Source of the DNA: an uncultured Lachnospiraceae bacterium
GTDB lineage: Bacteria; Bacillota_A; Clostridia; Lachnospirales; Lachnospiraceae
Length of the DNA: 5,775 bases
NCBI GenBank assembly: GCA_947564305.1
Contig: CANOBT010000274.1
Coordinates: 1 to 5,775 of the forward strand
Reading direction: 5' to 3'
Shown: in pieces, positions 1 through 5,775 of the stretch
How positions within the stretch are numbered: the first letter of the stretch is position 1
Layout of the letters: each line of letters begins with the position of its first letter
The notes under the pieces: generated by a model
Told to the model about the DNA's origin: nothing
Databases searched by the model: none
The model's input: the letters and a program-made list of their open reading frames with translations, nothing else
Translations under genes and position numbers: made by a program

Positions 1-73
1 GATAATAGTTTTCCAACCCGGTTTCAATGGCACTATATTGTTCCAGCCAGTTTACAATGTCAGCACGATTCAT
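1..73 (-). CDS. Unrecognised protein, N-terminal fragment (runs off left edge)
   Basis: On the minus strand an ATG at 73-71 is preceded by a GGAGG ribosome binding site six bases upstream and by a good promoter. The frame then stays open for 24 codons to the window edge. The visible residues begin MNRADIVNWLEQY and end ENYY, a polar, probably helical start without a signal peptide or membrane segment. Two eight-residue units, IVNWLEQY (residues 6-13) and IETGLENY (16-23), are alike and are encoded by an imperfect 30-base-period repeat. I do not recognise the family. It is divergent from the glycosidase operon, a position often held by a regulator, but nothing visible shows a DNA-binding motif. 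That it is a real gene is well supported by the start signals; its function is unknown. Confidence 0.72.
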   Translation of the reverse strand, partial: MNRADIVNWLEQYSAIETGLENYY

Positions 74-79
74 AACACA

Positions 80-84
80 CCTCC
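80..84 (-). promoter_or_regulatory. Ribosome binding site of the left-edge minus-strand gene
   Basis: CCTCC on the plus strand reads GGAGG on the minus strand, six bases before the ATG at 73-71. This fixes the start of the divergent gene, of which only 24 codons are in the window. Confidence 0.8.
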
Positions 85-87
85 GCA

Positions 88-115
88 TTTATATCATCTA
101 TATTTTAATTATAAC
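88..115 (+). promoter_or_regulatory. Possible promoter of the rightward glycosidase operon (weak)
   Basis: TTTATA (88-93) and TATAAC (110-115), spaced by 16 bases, are the best sigma-A-like pair I can find upstream of the GH78 gene. The -10 matches five of six consensus bases; the -35 is poor. Transcription would start near 121-122, giving a very short leader with the ribosome binding site almost at the 5' end. The weak match would suit an activator-dependent promoter, but this is inference, and no operator or cre-like site was recognised in the gap. Confidence 0.25.
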
Positions 116-135
116 AGAAAAAGAAGGGGAAACAA
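108..135 (-). promoter_or_regulatory. Extended -10 promoter for the left-edge minus-strand gene
   Basis: Read on the minus strand, a perfect TATAAT (plus 113-108) is preceded by TG one base upstream, giving TGTTATAAT, an extended -10 element. A -35-like TTGTTT (plus 135-130) lies 16 bases further upstream and matches the consensus at its first three bases. Transcription would begin near plus position 101, leaving about 28 bases of leader with the GGAGG site well placed. This is the best sigma-A type promoter in the window. It overlaps the ribosome binding site of the rightward GH78 gene. Confidence 0.65.
124..130 (+). promoter_or_regulatory. Ribosome binding site deciding the GH78 start
   Basis: AAGGGGA lies seven bases before the ATG at 138. 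The frame is open further upstream to an ATG at 27, but that ATG lacks a ribosome binding site and would place the start inside the divergent gene, so 138 is preferred. Confidence 0.75.
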
Positions 136-137
136 AT

Positions 138-2963
138 ATGGTAATCCAAAATGTGCGAATTAATGGAATTGAGAACCCAATAGGATTTCATTATCAAAGA
201 CCGAACTGTTCCTGGGAGGTACTGGATACAAATAGTAAAAAACAAGTATCTGCTTTGATTGAGGTCAGTAGCGGTGCAGACTTTGAAGAGATTTTATATA
301 GAAAAGAAGGCGCTGACCTGAAGCAGGGCGGCGAGTCGTTGGAAATGGAACTATCTCCGAGAAAAACCTATTATTATCGGGTTACAGTTACCGGAGATGC
401 CGGGGACTTTGGGGTAAGCAGAATCCATCATTTTGAAACCGGGAAAATGGATGAGCCGTGGCAGGCAAAGTGGATCAGTCCCCAAAAAGAGGACTGGTTC
501 CATCCGATTTTATCCAGACAGTTTCCCCTGCATGGCGAAGTAAAGCGGGCAAGACTTTATGTGACCGGGGTGGGGCTTTTTGAGGTAACCCTGAATGGGA
601 AAAAAATGGGACAGGAATTTCTTATGCCATATCTGAATAATTATGAGAAACAGATTCAGGTACTGACCTTTCCGGCTGAAAGGTATTTAAAGCAGGAGAA
701 CACGTTGGAAATCCTGCTTGGCAAAGGCTGGTATATGGGCGTGTTTGGCATGGGACTGCAGGCGGAGAATTATGGAGACCGTATGGCTGCAGTCGCGGAA
801 CTTCATCTGGAATATGCAGACGGCACTGAAGAAGTGATCGGAACTGATGAGAACTGGGAATACCATGGGTCCGATATTGAGGATTCCGGGATTTATGATG
901 GAGAGATTCTGAACCGGCTGCTCTGGAAAGAGAGGGAAAATGTAAGAAAGCCTGTAGAAGTGCTGGGGAGACCTGGACAAGGCTTACCGGCGAAGGCATT
1001 GGAAGAATCAGAAAAAATCAGCCAAAGACAGACGGTCGTGGATGTTCCTCTGGCGGACCGAATGAGTCTTCCGATTTTAGCCAAGGAAACAATCCCGGTC
1101 AAAGAGGTTATTCATACTCCTGCGGGAGAGCTCGTATTGGATATGGGGCAGAATTTTGCTGGTTTTGTGGAATTCACTGCTGATTTTCCTGCAGGAATCC
1201 GAATCGAACTGGATTTTGGAGAGATTTTACAGGAAGGTAATTTCTACCGTGAAAATTACCGTTCAGCAAAGTCAAGGTTTGTTTATGTTTCCAATGGAGA
1301 AAAAGAAGTAGTCCGCCCACATTTTACCTACTTTGGTTTCCGGTATGTACGTGTCAGCGGCTGGCCGGGAGAGTGCAGGAAGGAAGATTTTGCCGGAAAG
1401 GCATTATACTCAGATATTTCAAGGACGGGATATATTACTACTTCTCATGAGAAACTCAATCAGCTCTACAACAATACACTTTGGGGATTAAAATCGAATT
1501 TTCTGGATATTCCGACAGACTGCCCGCAGAGAGACGAGCGGTTGGGTTGGACCGGGGATGCACAGGTGTTTGCGCCGACGGCATGTTATCACATGGATAC
1601 CCGGGCGTTTTATCATAAGTTTATCCAAGATCTGCGGGATGAACAACAGATTTTAGACGGCGGCGTTCCTAATTATCTGCCGAATTTCGGACACCCGGAA
1701 AGTGTTGGGAGTATCTGGGGGGATATTGCTGTATTGCTTCCACAGGCACTGTTTACCCATTATGGAAGTCTGGATGAAATGGAATATTGTTATCCTTTGA
1801 TGAAGGATTGGGTAGATTATATTGACCGAAAAGACGCTGCGCGCGGACGGCAATATCTGTACAATTTTGGTTTTACCTTTGGAGATTGGCTTGCGCTGGA
1901 CGGAACGACAACATCCAGTTTTAAAGGAAATACCGATGATTCTTATCTGGCATCTCTGTATTACTGTCATTCCGTACAGATCGTAAAAGAGATGGCCGGA
2001 CGTCTGGGAAAAACCGAAGACGCGGCACATTACGCGCAACTGGAAGAGTGTATCCGTCAGGCGGTATATGATGAATATTTCAGTAAAAGCGGAAGACTTG
2101 CAATCGATACACAGGCAGCATATGTAGCAGCATTAAAGTTTAATATCTGTCCGGACAGGGCGCGCGTGATCGAACAATTTAAGGTTCGCCTGAAAAAGGA
2201 TGGATACCAGATCAAATGTGGATTTGTGGGGGCACCGCTTCTGTGTATGACACTGGCAGAAGCCGGATTGTATGAATTGGCATATGATTTTCTGCTGAAT
2301 GAACAGTTCCCTGGCTGGCTGTATTGCGTCAATCTGGGGGCAACGACTGTTTGGGAACGTTGGAATTCTGTCATGCCGGATGGTTCCATGAACCCGGCGG
2401 GAATGAACTCACTGAATCATTATTCCTATGGTTCGGTCATGGAATTTGTCTATGCATACGTGGGCGGTATCCGTCCGGCGGAACCCGGATTTGCAAAAGC
2501 AGTGATTGCGCCGTATCCAGATATAAGAATTCCGAAAGTGGATTGCGTATACATTTCTGTAAATGGAAAATATCGTAGTGCTTATGAAATATTACCGAAC
2601 GGACAGATTCATGTGCAGGTAGAGATCCCATTCAATTGTGAGGCGGAAGTAGAGCTTCCGGCATACGAGAAAGGAAAGATGATTCTGGCAGCAGGAAATT
2701 ATGAATTTACCTATACGCCAATGAGGGATTTCCGCAAACCGTACCATCCGGGAACTACATTAAAACGGCTGGCACAGGATAGCCAGGCAGTCGGAATCCT
2801 TGGAAAATATGTTCCTGCATATGCGGGGATTGCAATGTCCGGAGATTTGGAAATGGGAGCAAATTCGTTGATCGAGATGTCATTTAATGACTTTATCCCA
2901 TGTGACCGGGAAAATCTGAAAATGGCAATGCAGGAAATTGAAAATATAGTTGTAGATGTGTAA
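138..2963 (+). CDS. GH78 alpha-L-rhamnosidase, probably cytoplasmic
   Basis: This 941-residue protein should hydrolyse terminal non-reducing alpha-L-rhamnose with inversion of configuration. The family's multidomain order is visible. An N-terminal beta domain starts with RINGIENPIGF. Next comes a Bac_rhamnosid_N-like domain at about residues 110-290 with IYDGE (252-256), then the LDMGQNFAG signature (334-342) of the Bac_rhamnosid domain. The (alpha/alpha)6 catalytic domain spans about 420-770, followed by a C-terminal beta domain to about 860. The motif DCPQRDERLGWTGD (461-474) holds the predicted general acid E467, and TTVWERW (736-742) holds the predicted general base E740, both by analogy with characterised GH78 enzymes. 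The N-terminus has no signal peptide, so an intracellular role is inferred. About 70 residues beyond the usual C-terminal domain form an extra module (873-941). It is the first gene of the operon, 23 bases before the GH43 gene. The family is very secure; the substrate (flavonoid, saponin, pectin or arabinogalactan rhamnoside) is not. Confidence 0.96.
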   Translation: MVIQNVRINGIENPIGFHYQRPNCSWEVLDTNSKKQVSALIEVSSGADFEEILYRKEGADLKQGGESLEMELSPRKTYYYRVTVTGDAGDFGVSRIHHFETGKMDEPWQAKWISPQKEDWFHPILSRQFPLHGEVKRARLYVTGVGLFEVTLNGKKMGQEFLMPYLNNYEKQIQVLTFPAERYLKQENTLEILLGKGWYMGVFGMGLQAENYGDRMAAVAELHLEYADGTEEVIGTDENWEYHGSDIEDSGIYDGEILNRLLWKERENVRKPVEVLGRPGQGLPAKALEESEKISQRQTVVDVPLADRMSLPILAKETIPVKEVIHTPAGELVLDMGQNFAGFVEFTADFPAGIRIELDFGEILQEGNFYRENYRSAKSRFVYVSNGEKEVVRPHFTYFGFRYVRVSGWPGECRKEDFAGKALYSDISRTGYITTSHEKLNQLYNNTLWGLKSNFLDIPTDCPQRDERLGWTGDAQVFAPTACYHMDTRAFYHKFIQDLRDEQQILDGGVPNYLPNFGHPESVGSIWGDIAVLLPQALFTHYGSLDEMEYCYPLMKDWVDYIDRKDAARGRQYLYNFGFTFGDWLALDGTTTSSFKGNTDDSYLASLYYCHSVQIVKEMAGRLGKTEDAAHYAQLEECIRQAVYDEYFSKSGRLAIDTQAAYVAALKFNICPDRARVIEQFKVRLKKDGYQIKCGFVGAPLLCMTLAEAGLYELAYDFLLNEQFPGWLYCVNLGATTVWERWNSVMPDGSMNPAGMNSLNHYSYGSVMEFVYAYVGGIRPAEPGFAKAVIAPYPDIRIPKVDCVYISVNGKYRSAYEILPNGQIHVQVEIPFNCEAEVELPAYEKGKMILAAGNYEFTYTPMRDFRKPYHPGTTLKRLAQDSQAVGILGKYVPAYAGIAMSGDLEMGANSLIEMSFNDFIPCDRENLKMAMQEIENIVVDV

Positions 2964-2986
2964 AATTTAGAAAAGAGGAAAATTTT

Positions 2987-4039
2987 ATGGGAAATCATTA
3001 TCAGGCATTTCATCCGGGGCAGGTATGGCTTGACACAGAAGGCAAAAGAATTCAGGCACACGGGGGTTCCGTGATATATATTGATGGTATTTACTACTGG
3101 TATGGAGAAAACAAAGAAAAAACAGATGGCAAAAACGGAATCTGGCATTGGGGTGTCCGTTGTTATGCGTCAAAGGATCTATATAACTGGGAGGACAAAG
3201 GTATTATTATTCCTCCGGAGCCGGATGACCCAAAGTCTTCACTCCATCCAGAGTCATGTATGGATCGTCCACATATCATTTACAATGAAAGAACCAGAAA
3301 GTATGTCTGCTGGCTGAAAATCATGAATAAAGACCAAAGTCAGACAGAGACCGTATTGACAGCGGATCATATTTTGGGGCCTTATACGAAAGTGAGGGAA
3401 GGACTCCGGCCGCTTGGCATGAGTGCAGGTGATTTTGACCTTGCAGTTGCAGCGGATGGAAAAGCGTATTATTATTTTGAGAGGGTACACAGTGAAACAA
3501 TCTGTGCGGATTTGACAGAGGATTATACGGATGTAACTGGATATTACAGTACGCACTTTCCGAGGGTGTCGCCTCCGTATGTAAGAGAGGCAACCGCACA
3601 TTTTATGAGAAATGGAAAGCATTATTTGCTCACATCAGGAACCACAGGATATCTTCCAAATCCTTCTGAAGCGGCTATAGGAGATACATGGCATGGTCCA
3701 TATACAGTATTGGAAAATCCACATCCTGGAGATGATACGAATACTTCTTATCACTCACAGATTTCATCCGTTTTTAAGGTGCCGGGTAAAAAGGAACTTT
3801 ATATTGCCTGTGCGGATCGCTGGCTTCCTCAGGCTATGGATAAAGAATACGATGTATATAAAGAAATGTTCGAATCTTTATTCAGAGACGGTGGAAAGAG
3901 TTTTGATTTTTCCAGAATGGGTGAACCAATTGTGGAAAACACTTCCATTGCGGATTATGTCTGGCTTCCGCTGCGCTTTGAAGGGGAAAATGTAGTGATT
4001 GACTGGAAAGATGAGTGGAGAATTGAAGAATATGAATAG
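2987..4039 (+). CDS. GH43 family exo-glycosidase, exo-beta-1,3-galactanase-like (subfamily 24/34 type)
   Basis: This 350-residue single-domain five-bladed beta-propeller glycosidase starts at an ATG eight bases after AGAGG (2974-2978). The stretch FHPGQVWLDTEGKRIQAHGG, followed by WYGENKE, is characteristic of the GH43 group containing exo-beta-1,3-galactanases (subfamily 24) and of the related subfamily 34. Further marks are DRPHIIYN (93-100), DFDLAVAADGKAYYY (149-163), REATAHF (200-206) with probable general acid E201, TSGTTGYLPNP (216-226), HSQISSV (256-262) and ADRW (276-279). The classical GH43 base aspartate, normally in an A-D-P context near the N-terminus, is replaced by H25 in QAHGG. 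Q258 matches the glutamine proposed as base in the fungal exo-beta-1,3-galactanase of Phanerochaete. There is no signal peptide or CBM. Likely activity is removal of beta-galactose, with alpha-L-arabinofuranose as the alternative. The GH43 family is certain; subfamily and substrate are tentative. Confidence 0.9.
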   Translation: MGNHYQAFHPGQVWLDTEGKRIQAHGGSVIYIDGIYYWYGENKEKTDGKNGIWHWGVRCYASKDLYNWEDKGIIIPPEPDDPKSSLHPESCMDRPHIIYNERTRKYVCWLKIMNKDQSQTETVLTADHILGPYTKVREGLRPLGMSAGDFDLAVAADGKAYYYFERVHSETICADLTEDYTDVTGYYSTHFPRVSPPYVREATAHFMRNGKHYLLTSGTTGYLPNPSEAAIGDTWHGPYTVLENPHPGDDTNTSYHSQISSVFKVPGKKELYIACADRWLPQAMDKEYDVYKEMFESLFRDGGKSFDFSRMGEPIVENTSIADYVWLPLRFEGENVVIDWKDEWRIEEYE

Positions 4040-4045
4040 AGGAGG
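4040..4045 (+). promoter_or_regulatory. Ribosome binding site deciding the GH1 start
   Basis: A perfect AGGAGG begins directly after the GH43 stop codon and lies seven bases before the ATG at 4053. In-frame ATGs at 3999 and 4032 lie upstream but have no comparable site, and both sit within the end of the GH43 gene, so 4053 is the start. Confidence 0.85.
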
Positions 4046-4052
4046 AAAAGAT

Positions 4053-5408
4053 ATGGGATTTTCAAAAGATTTTTTATGGGGAGCGGCTTCCGCGGCACAT
4101 CAAATTGAAGGCGCTTATAACGAAGATGGAAAAGGAATGGGTATCTGGGATACCTTGACAAGAGAGCCGGGACATATTGCCCATGGAGAAAATGGTGATA
4201 CGGCATGTGACCATTACCACCGTTATAAAGAAGATGTTGCATTAATGAAAAAAATCGGACTGAAAAGTTATCGTTTTTCTATTAGCTGGCCCCGTGTACT
4301 GCCGCGGGGAACGGGTAGAGTTAACGAAGCCAGCATGACATTTTACCAGAATCTGGTGGATGAATTGCTTTCTGCCGGGATTGAGCCGATGATTACTTTG
4401 TATCACTGGAACCTTCCGACTGCTTTATATGAAAAAGGAGGTTGGAAGAATCCGGAAAGCGTGCAATGGTTTGAGGAATATACAGATCTGATCACAAAAG
4501 CATTCAGCGGTAAAGTAAAATACTGGATGACCTTTAATGAACCACAGCTTTTTGTAGGCGGCGGTTTGGCTGGAGGATTCCATGCGCCATTTGAAAGGAA
4601 TGAAGATGCGGTCATCATGGAAATTACGAAGCATGTTCTTCTGGCACATGGAAAAGCGGTAAAAACAATTCGGAAAAATTGTGGCGAACATGTAAAAATC
4701 GGATTTGCGCCAACCGGGGAATGTGTTATTCCAAAGCATTTGACAGAGGAAAGTATAGAAGAAGCAAGGAAAGAGAGTTTTGCTATTTCACCATTCATGT
4801 TTCCAGGAAGTAATAGCTGGTGGGCAGACCCCATCTTTAAAGGGGATTTCTCAGAAGAGGCGAAACAGTTATTTGGAGGCCGGCTTCCTGTGATTCACGA
4901 GGATGAGTGGAAGCTGATTTCTCAGCCGTTGGATTTTTATGGATTCAATATATATCAGGCTGGCGGGAATCCGTTTCCGCCGAACCAATATGGATATGAC
5001 AGATATTCTTATCAAGGGAGTCCCAGAACTGCAATGGGATGGAATATCACACCGGATATTCTCTACTGGTGTTGTAAGTTTTTTTATGAGAGATATGGAA
5101 AACCATTAATGATTACCGAAAATGGAATGGCGTGTTATGACTTTGTATCATTGGATGAACAGGTACATGATGCAGGAAGGATTGATTTTATACATCGGTA
5201 TCTTCTTTCATTGAAAAAAGCGGTGGATGAAGGAATTCCGGTGTTGGGATATCAGTATTGGTCGATTATGGATAATTATGAATGGACGGAAGGATATGAT
5301 AAGAGGTTTGGATTAATTTACGTTGATTATCAGACCCAGAAACGGACTCTAAAAGATTCTGCTTATTGGTATCAGGATGTCATTCAGCGCAATGGGATGA
5401 ATCTTTAA
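4053..5408 (+). CDS. GH1 beta-glucosidase/beta-galactosidase (non-phospho type)
   Basis: This 451-residue protein is the usual length for a cytoplasmic bacterial GH1 retaining (beta/alpha)8-barrel enzyme. It opens with the N-terminal GH1 signature FLWGAASAAHQIEGA (7-21), in which Q17 and E19 are conserved. SWPRVLPRGTGRVN and LYHWNLP follow. TFNEP (160-164) carries acid/base E163, and ITENG (354-358) carries nucleophile E356. N299 and Y301 in FNIY fit the active-site tyrosine position. Near the C-terminus WSIMDNYEW (403-411) supplies E410 and W411, which in this family contact the glycone O4/O6. Phospho-beta-glycosidases have a serine/lysine/tyrosine phosphate pocket here, so this enzyme should act on non-phosphorylated beta-glucosides or beta-galactosides. 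There is no signal peptide. It is the last gene of the operon, 13 bases after GH43. A likely role is to remove the inner beta-linked sugar after rhamnose trimming. Family and chemistry are secure; glucose versus galactose preference is not. Confidence 0.95.
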   Translation: MGFSKDFLWGAASAAHQIEGAYNEDGKGMGIWDTLTREPGHIAHGENGDTACDHYHRYKEDVALMKKIGLKSYRFSISWPRVLPRGTGRVNEASMTFYQNLVDELLSAGIEPMITLYHWNLPTALYEKGGWKNPESVQWFEEYTDLITKAFSGKVKYWMTFNEPQLFVGGGLAGGFHAPFERNEDAVIMEITKHVLLAHGKAVKTIRKNCGEHVKIGFAPTGECVIPKHLTEESIEEARKESFAISPFMFPGSNSWWADPIFKGDFSEEAKQLFGGRLPVIHEDEWKLISQPLDFYGFNIYQAGGNPFPPNQYGYDRYSYQGSPRTAMGWNITPDILYWCCKFFYERYGKPLMITENGMACYDFVSLDEQVHDAGRIDFIHRYLLSLKKAVDEGIPVLGYQYWSIMDNYEWTEGYDKRFGLIYVDYQTQKRTLKDSAYWYQDVIQRNGMNL

Positions 5409-5464
5409 TTAAAGAGCAGATGGTTTGGAATAGGATAAATTTTTATTTGCGATAATGTGTGTAA

Positions 5465-5502
5465 GGGATGGGGCACTTGTAGAAGTAGACCTGTCCCTTC
5501 CC
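5465..5502. repeat. GC-rich inverted repeat in the convergent gap
   Basis: GGGATGGGGCA (5465-5475) pairs with TGTCCCTTCCC (5492-5502). This gives an 11-position stem with one T-T mismatch and one G-T wobble. A further CTT/AAG pairing (5476-5478 with 5483-5485, loop GTAG) could extend it, leaving TAGACC bulged. It lies between the converging GH1 and TetR genes in an otherwise AT-rich 100-base gap (5409-5508). It may help end transcription from either side, but neither strand has a U-tract after the stem, so it is not a standard intrinsic terminator. A REP-like or mobile-element-derived palindrome is the alternative. I see nothing else definite in this gap. Confidence 0.7.
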
Positions 5503-5508
5503 GAAGAA

Positions 5509-5775
5509 TTATATATTTAACATTGTACTTTTTACTAACCGTTCTGCAAAGTCTACTACCTCTGATATAGGTTCCTCCATATTTCCGGAAATCCATTGGC
5601 TCAAAATTTCATTACAGCCATATGCCAAATAATCATAGAGCCACCTTTTTTTGGTAGGCGAAAGTTTCTCTTTAGCTTTAATCAAATTGATTATCTCATC
5701 AATTTGATAGCACGTTTCAAATACTTTTTTAGGAAATGTTGGATCACCATTATCTGAAAAAAGTCTTGTACCATC
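5509..5775 (-). CDS. TetR-family transcriptional regulator, C-terminal fragment (start beyond right edge)
   Basis: On the minus strand an open frame enters at 5775 and ends at a TAA (5511-5509), giving the last 88 residues. The stretch LSPTKKRWLYDYLAYGCNEI, followed at once by LSQWISGNMEEPISE, resembles the C-terminal ligand-binding/dimerisation domain of Firmicute TetR-type regulators, where an 'AYGCxxxLxQWIxxxM' helix pattern before a final amphipathic helix is common. The DNA-binding helix-turn-helix would be in the missing N-terminal part, so the family call rests on the C-terminal pattern only. It converges on the glycosidase operon, and control of the operon cannot be assumed. Local GC is clearly lower (35% in 5581-5640) than in parts of the GH78 gene (60% in 1501-1560). 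An 11-base perfect inverted repeat lies within the coding sequence at 5681-5708. Confidence 0.75.
   Translation of the reverse strand, partial: DGTRLFSDNGDPTFPKKVFETCYQIDEIINLIKAKEKLSPTKKRWLYDYLAYGCNEILSQWISGNMEEPISEVVDFAERLVKSTMLNI

Noticed and set aside
27..137. N-terminal extension of the GH78 protein from an ATG at 27
   Set aside because: It has no ribosome binding site, overlaps the start of the divergent gene and its promoter, and the extra 37 residues do not resemble the family. Although it contains an Ile-rich stretch, it is not a credible signal peptide. The ATG at 138 follows AAGGGGA, and the family-typical sequence begins directly there.
1653..2039. Long antisense open frames within the GH78 gene (also 622-999, 2057-2389) and within GH43/GH1
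   Set aside because: No ribosome binding sites or recognisable protein character; they mirror strongly conserved coding sequence on the plus strand.
3999..4052. Earlier GH1 start at 3999 or 4032
   Set aside because: These would overlap the GH43 coding end and add residues unlike GH1; the AGGAGG at 4040-4045 serves the ATG at 4053, right where the GH1 signature begins.
5403..5414. Perfect 12-base palindrome CTTTAATTAAAG over the GH1 stop codon
   Set aside because: AT-only palindromes of this kind arise readily in AT-rich sequence, there is no spacer for a hairpin loop and no second copy in the window.
5465..5520. Rho-independent terminator
   Set aside because: The stem is strong, but the bases after it (GAAGAATTATATATTT on plus, TTACACACATT on minus) contain no U-run, so it is reported as an inverted repeat instead.
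1..5775. CRISPR array, tRNA/rRNA, insertion sequence, defence system or toxin-antitoxin pair
   Set aside because: Looked for on both strands; no regular direct repeats, RNA gene folds, transposase motifs or small paired genes were seen. The content is a conventional carbohydrate-utilisation operon.

Overview
The window looks like a carbohydrate-utilisation locus from a low-to-mid GC Gram-positive gut-type Firmicute, most likely a member of the Clostridia/Lachnospiraceae. This is inferred from the purine-rich AGGAGG-type ribosome binding sites, the protein style of the three glycosidases and the TetR regulator tail. No 16S gene or other taxonomic marker is present, so the assignment is indirect.

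Layout, left to right. Positions 1-73 hold the first 24 codons of an unrecognised gene on the minus strand, which runs off the left edge. A 64-base divergent gap (74-137) carries a good extended -10 promoter for that gene and a weaker candidate for the rightward operon. Three plus-strand genes then follow with gaps of only 23 and 13 bases and no terminator between them: a GH78 alpha-L-rhamnosidase (138-2963), a GH43 enzyme resembling the exo-beta-1,3-galactanase/beta-galactosidase group (2987-4039) and a GH1 beta-glucosidase/beta-galactosidase (4053-5408). A 100-base convergent gap (5409-5508) contains a strong GC-rich inverted repeat without a U-tract. From 5509 to the right edge lies the C-terminal 88 residues of a TetR-family regulator on the minus strand.

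None of the three enzymes has a visible signal peptide, transmembrane segment or surface anchor, so they are probably cytoplasmic and act on a small imported glycoside. The inferred logic is exo-acting, stepwise trimming: GH78 removes terminal alpha-L-rhamnose, GH43 removes a galactose- or arabinose-type residue, and GH1 removes a beta-linked glucose or galactose. Plausible substrates are plant rhamnosylated glycosides (flavonoid rutinosides, saponins) or pectin/arabinogalactan oligosaccharides; the sequence does not decide between them. No transporter and no complete regulator lie inside the window.

I found no evidence of an undescribed system. The more unusual points are the C-terminal extension of the GH78 protein, the non-canonical GH43 active site, the inverted repeat in the convergent gap and the tightly overlapping divergent promoter region.
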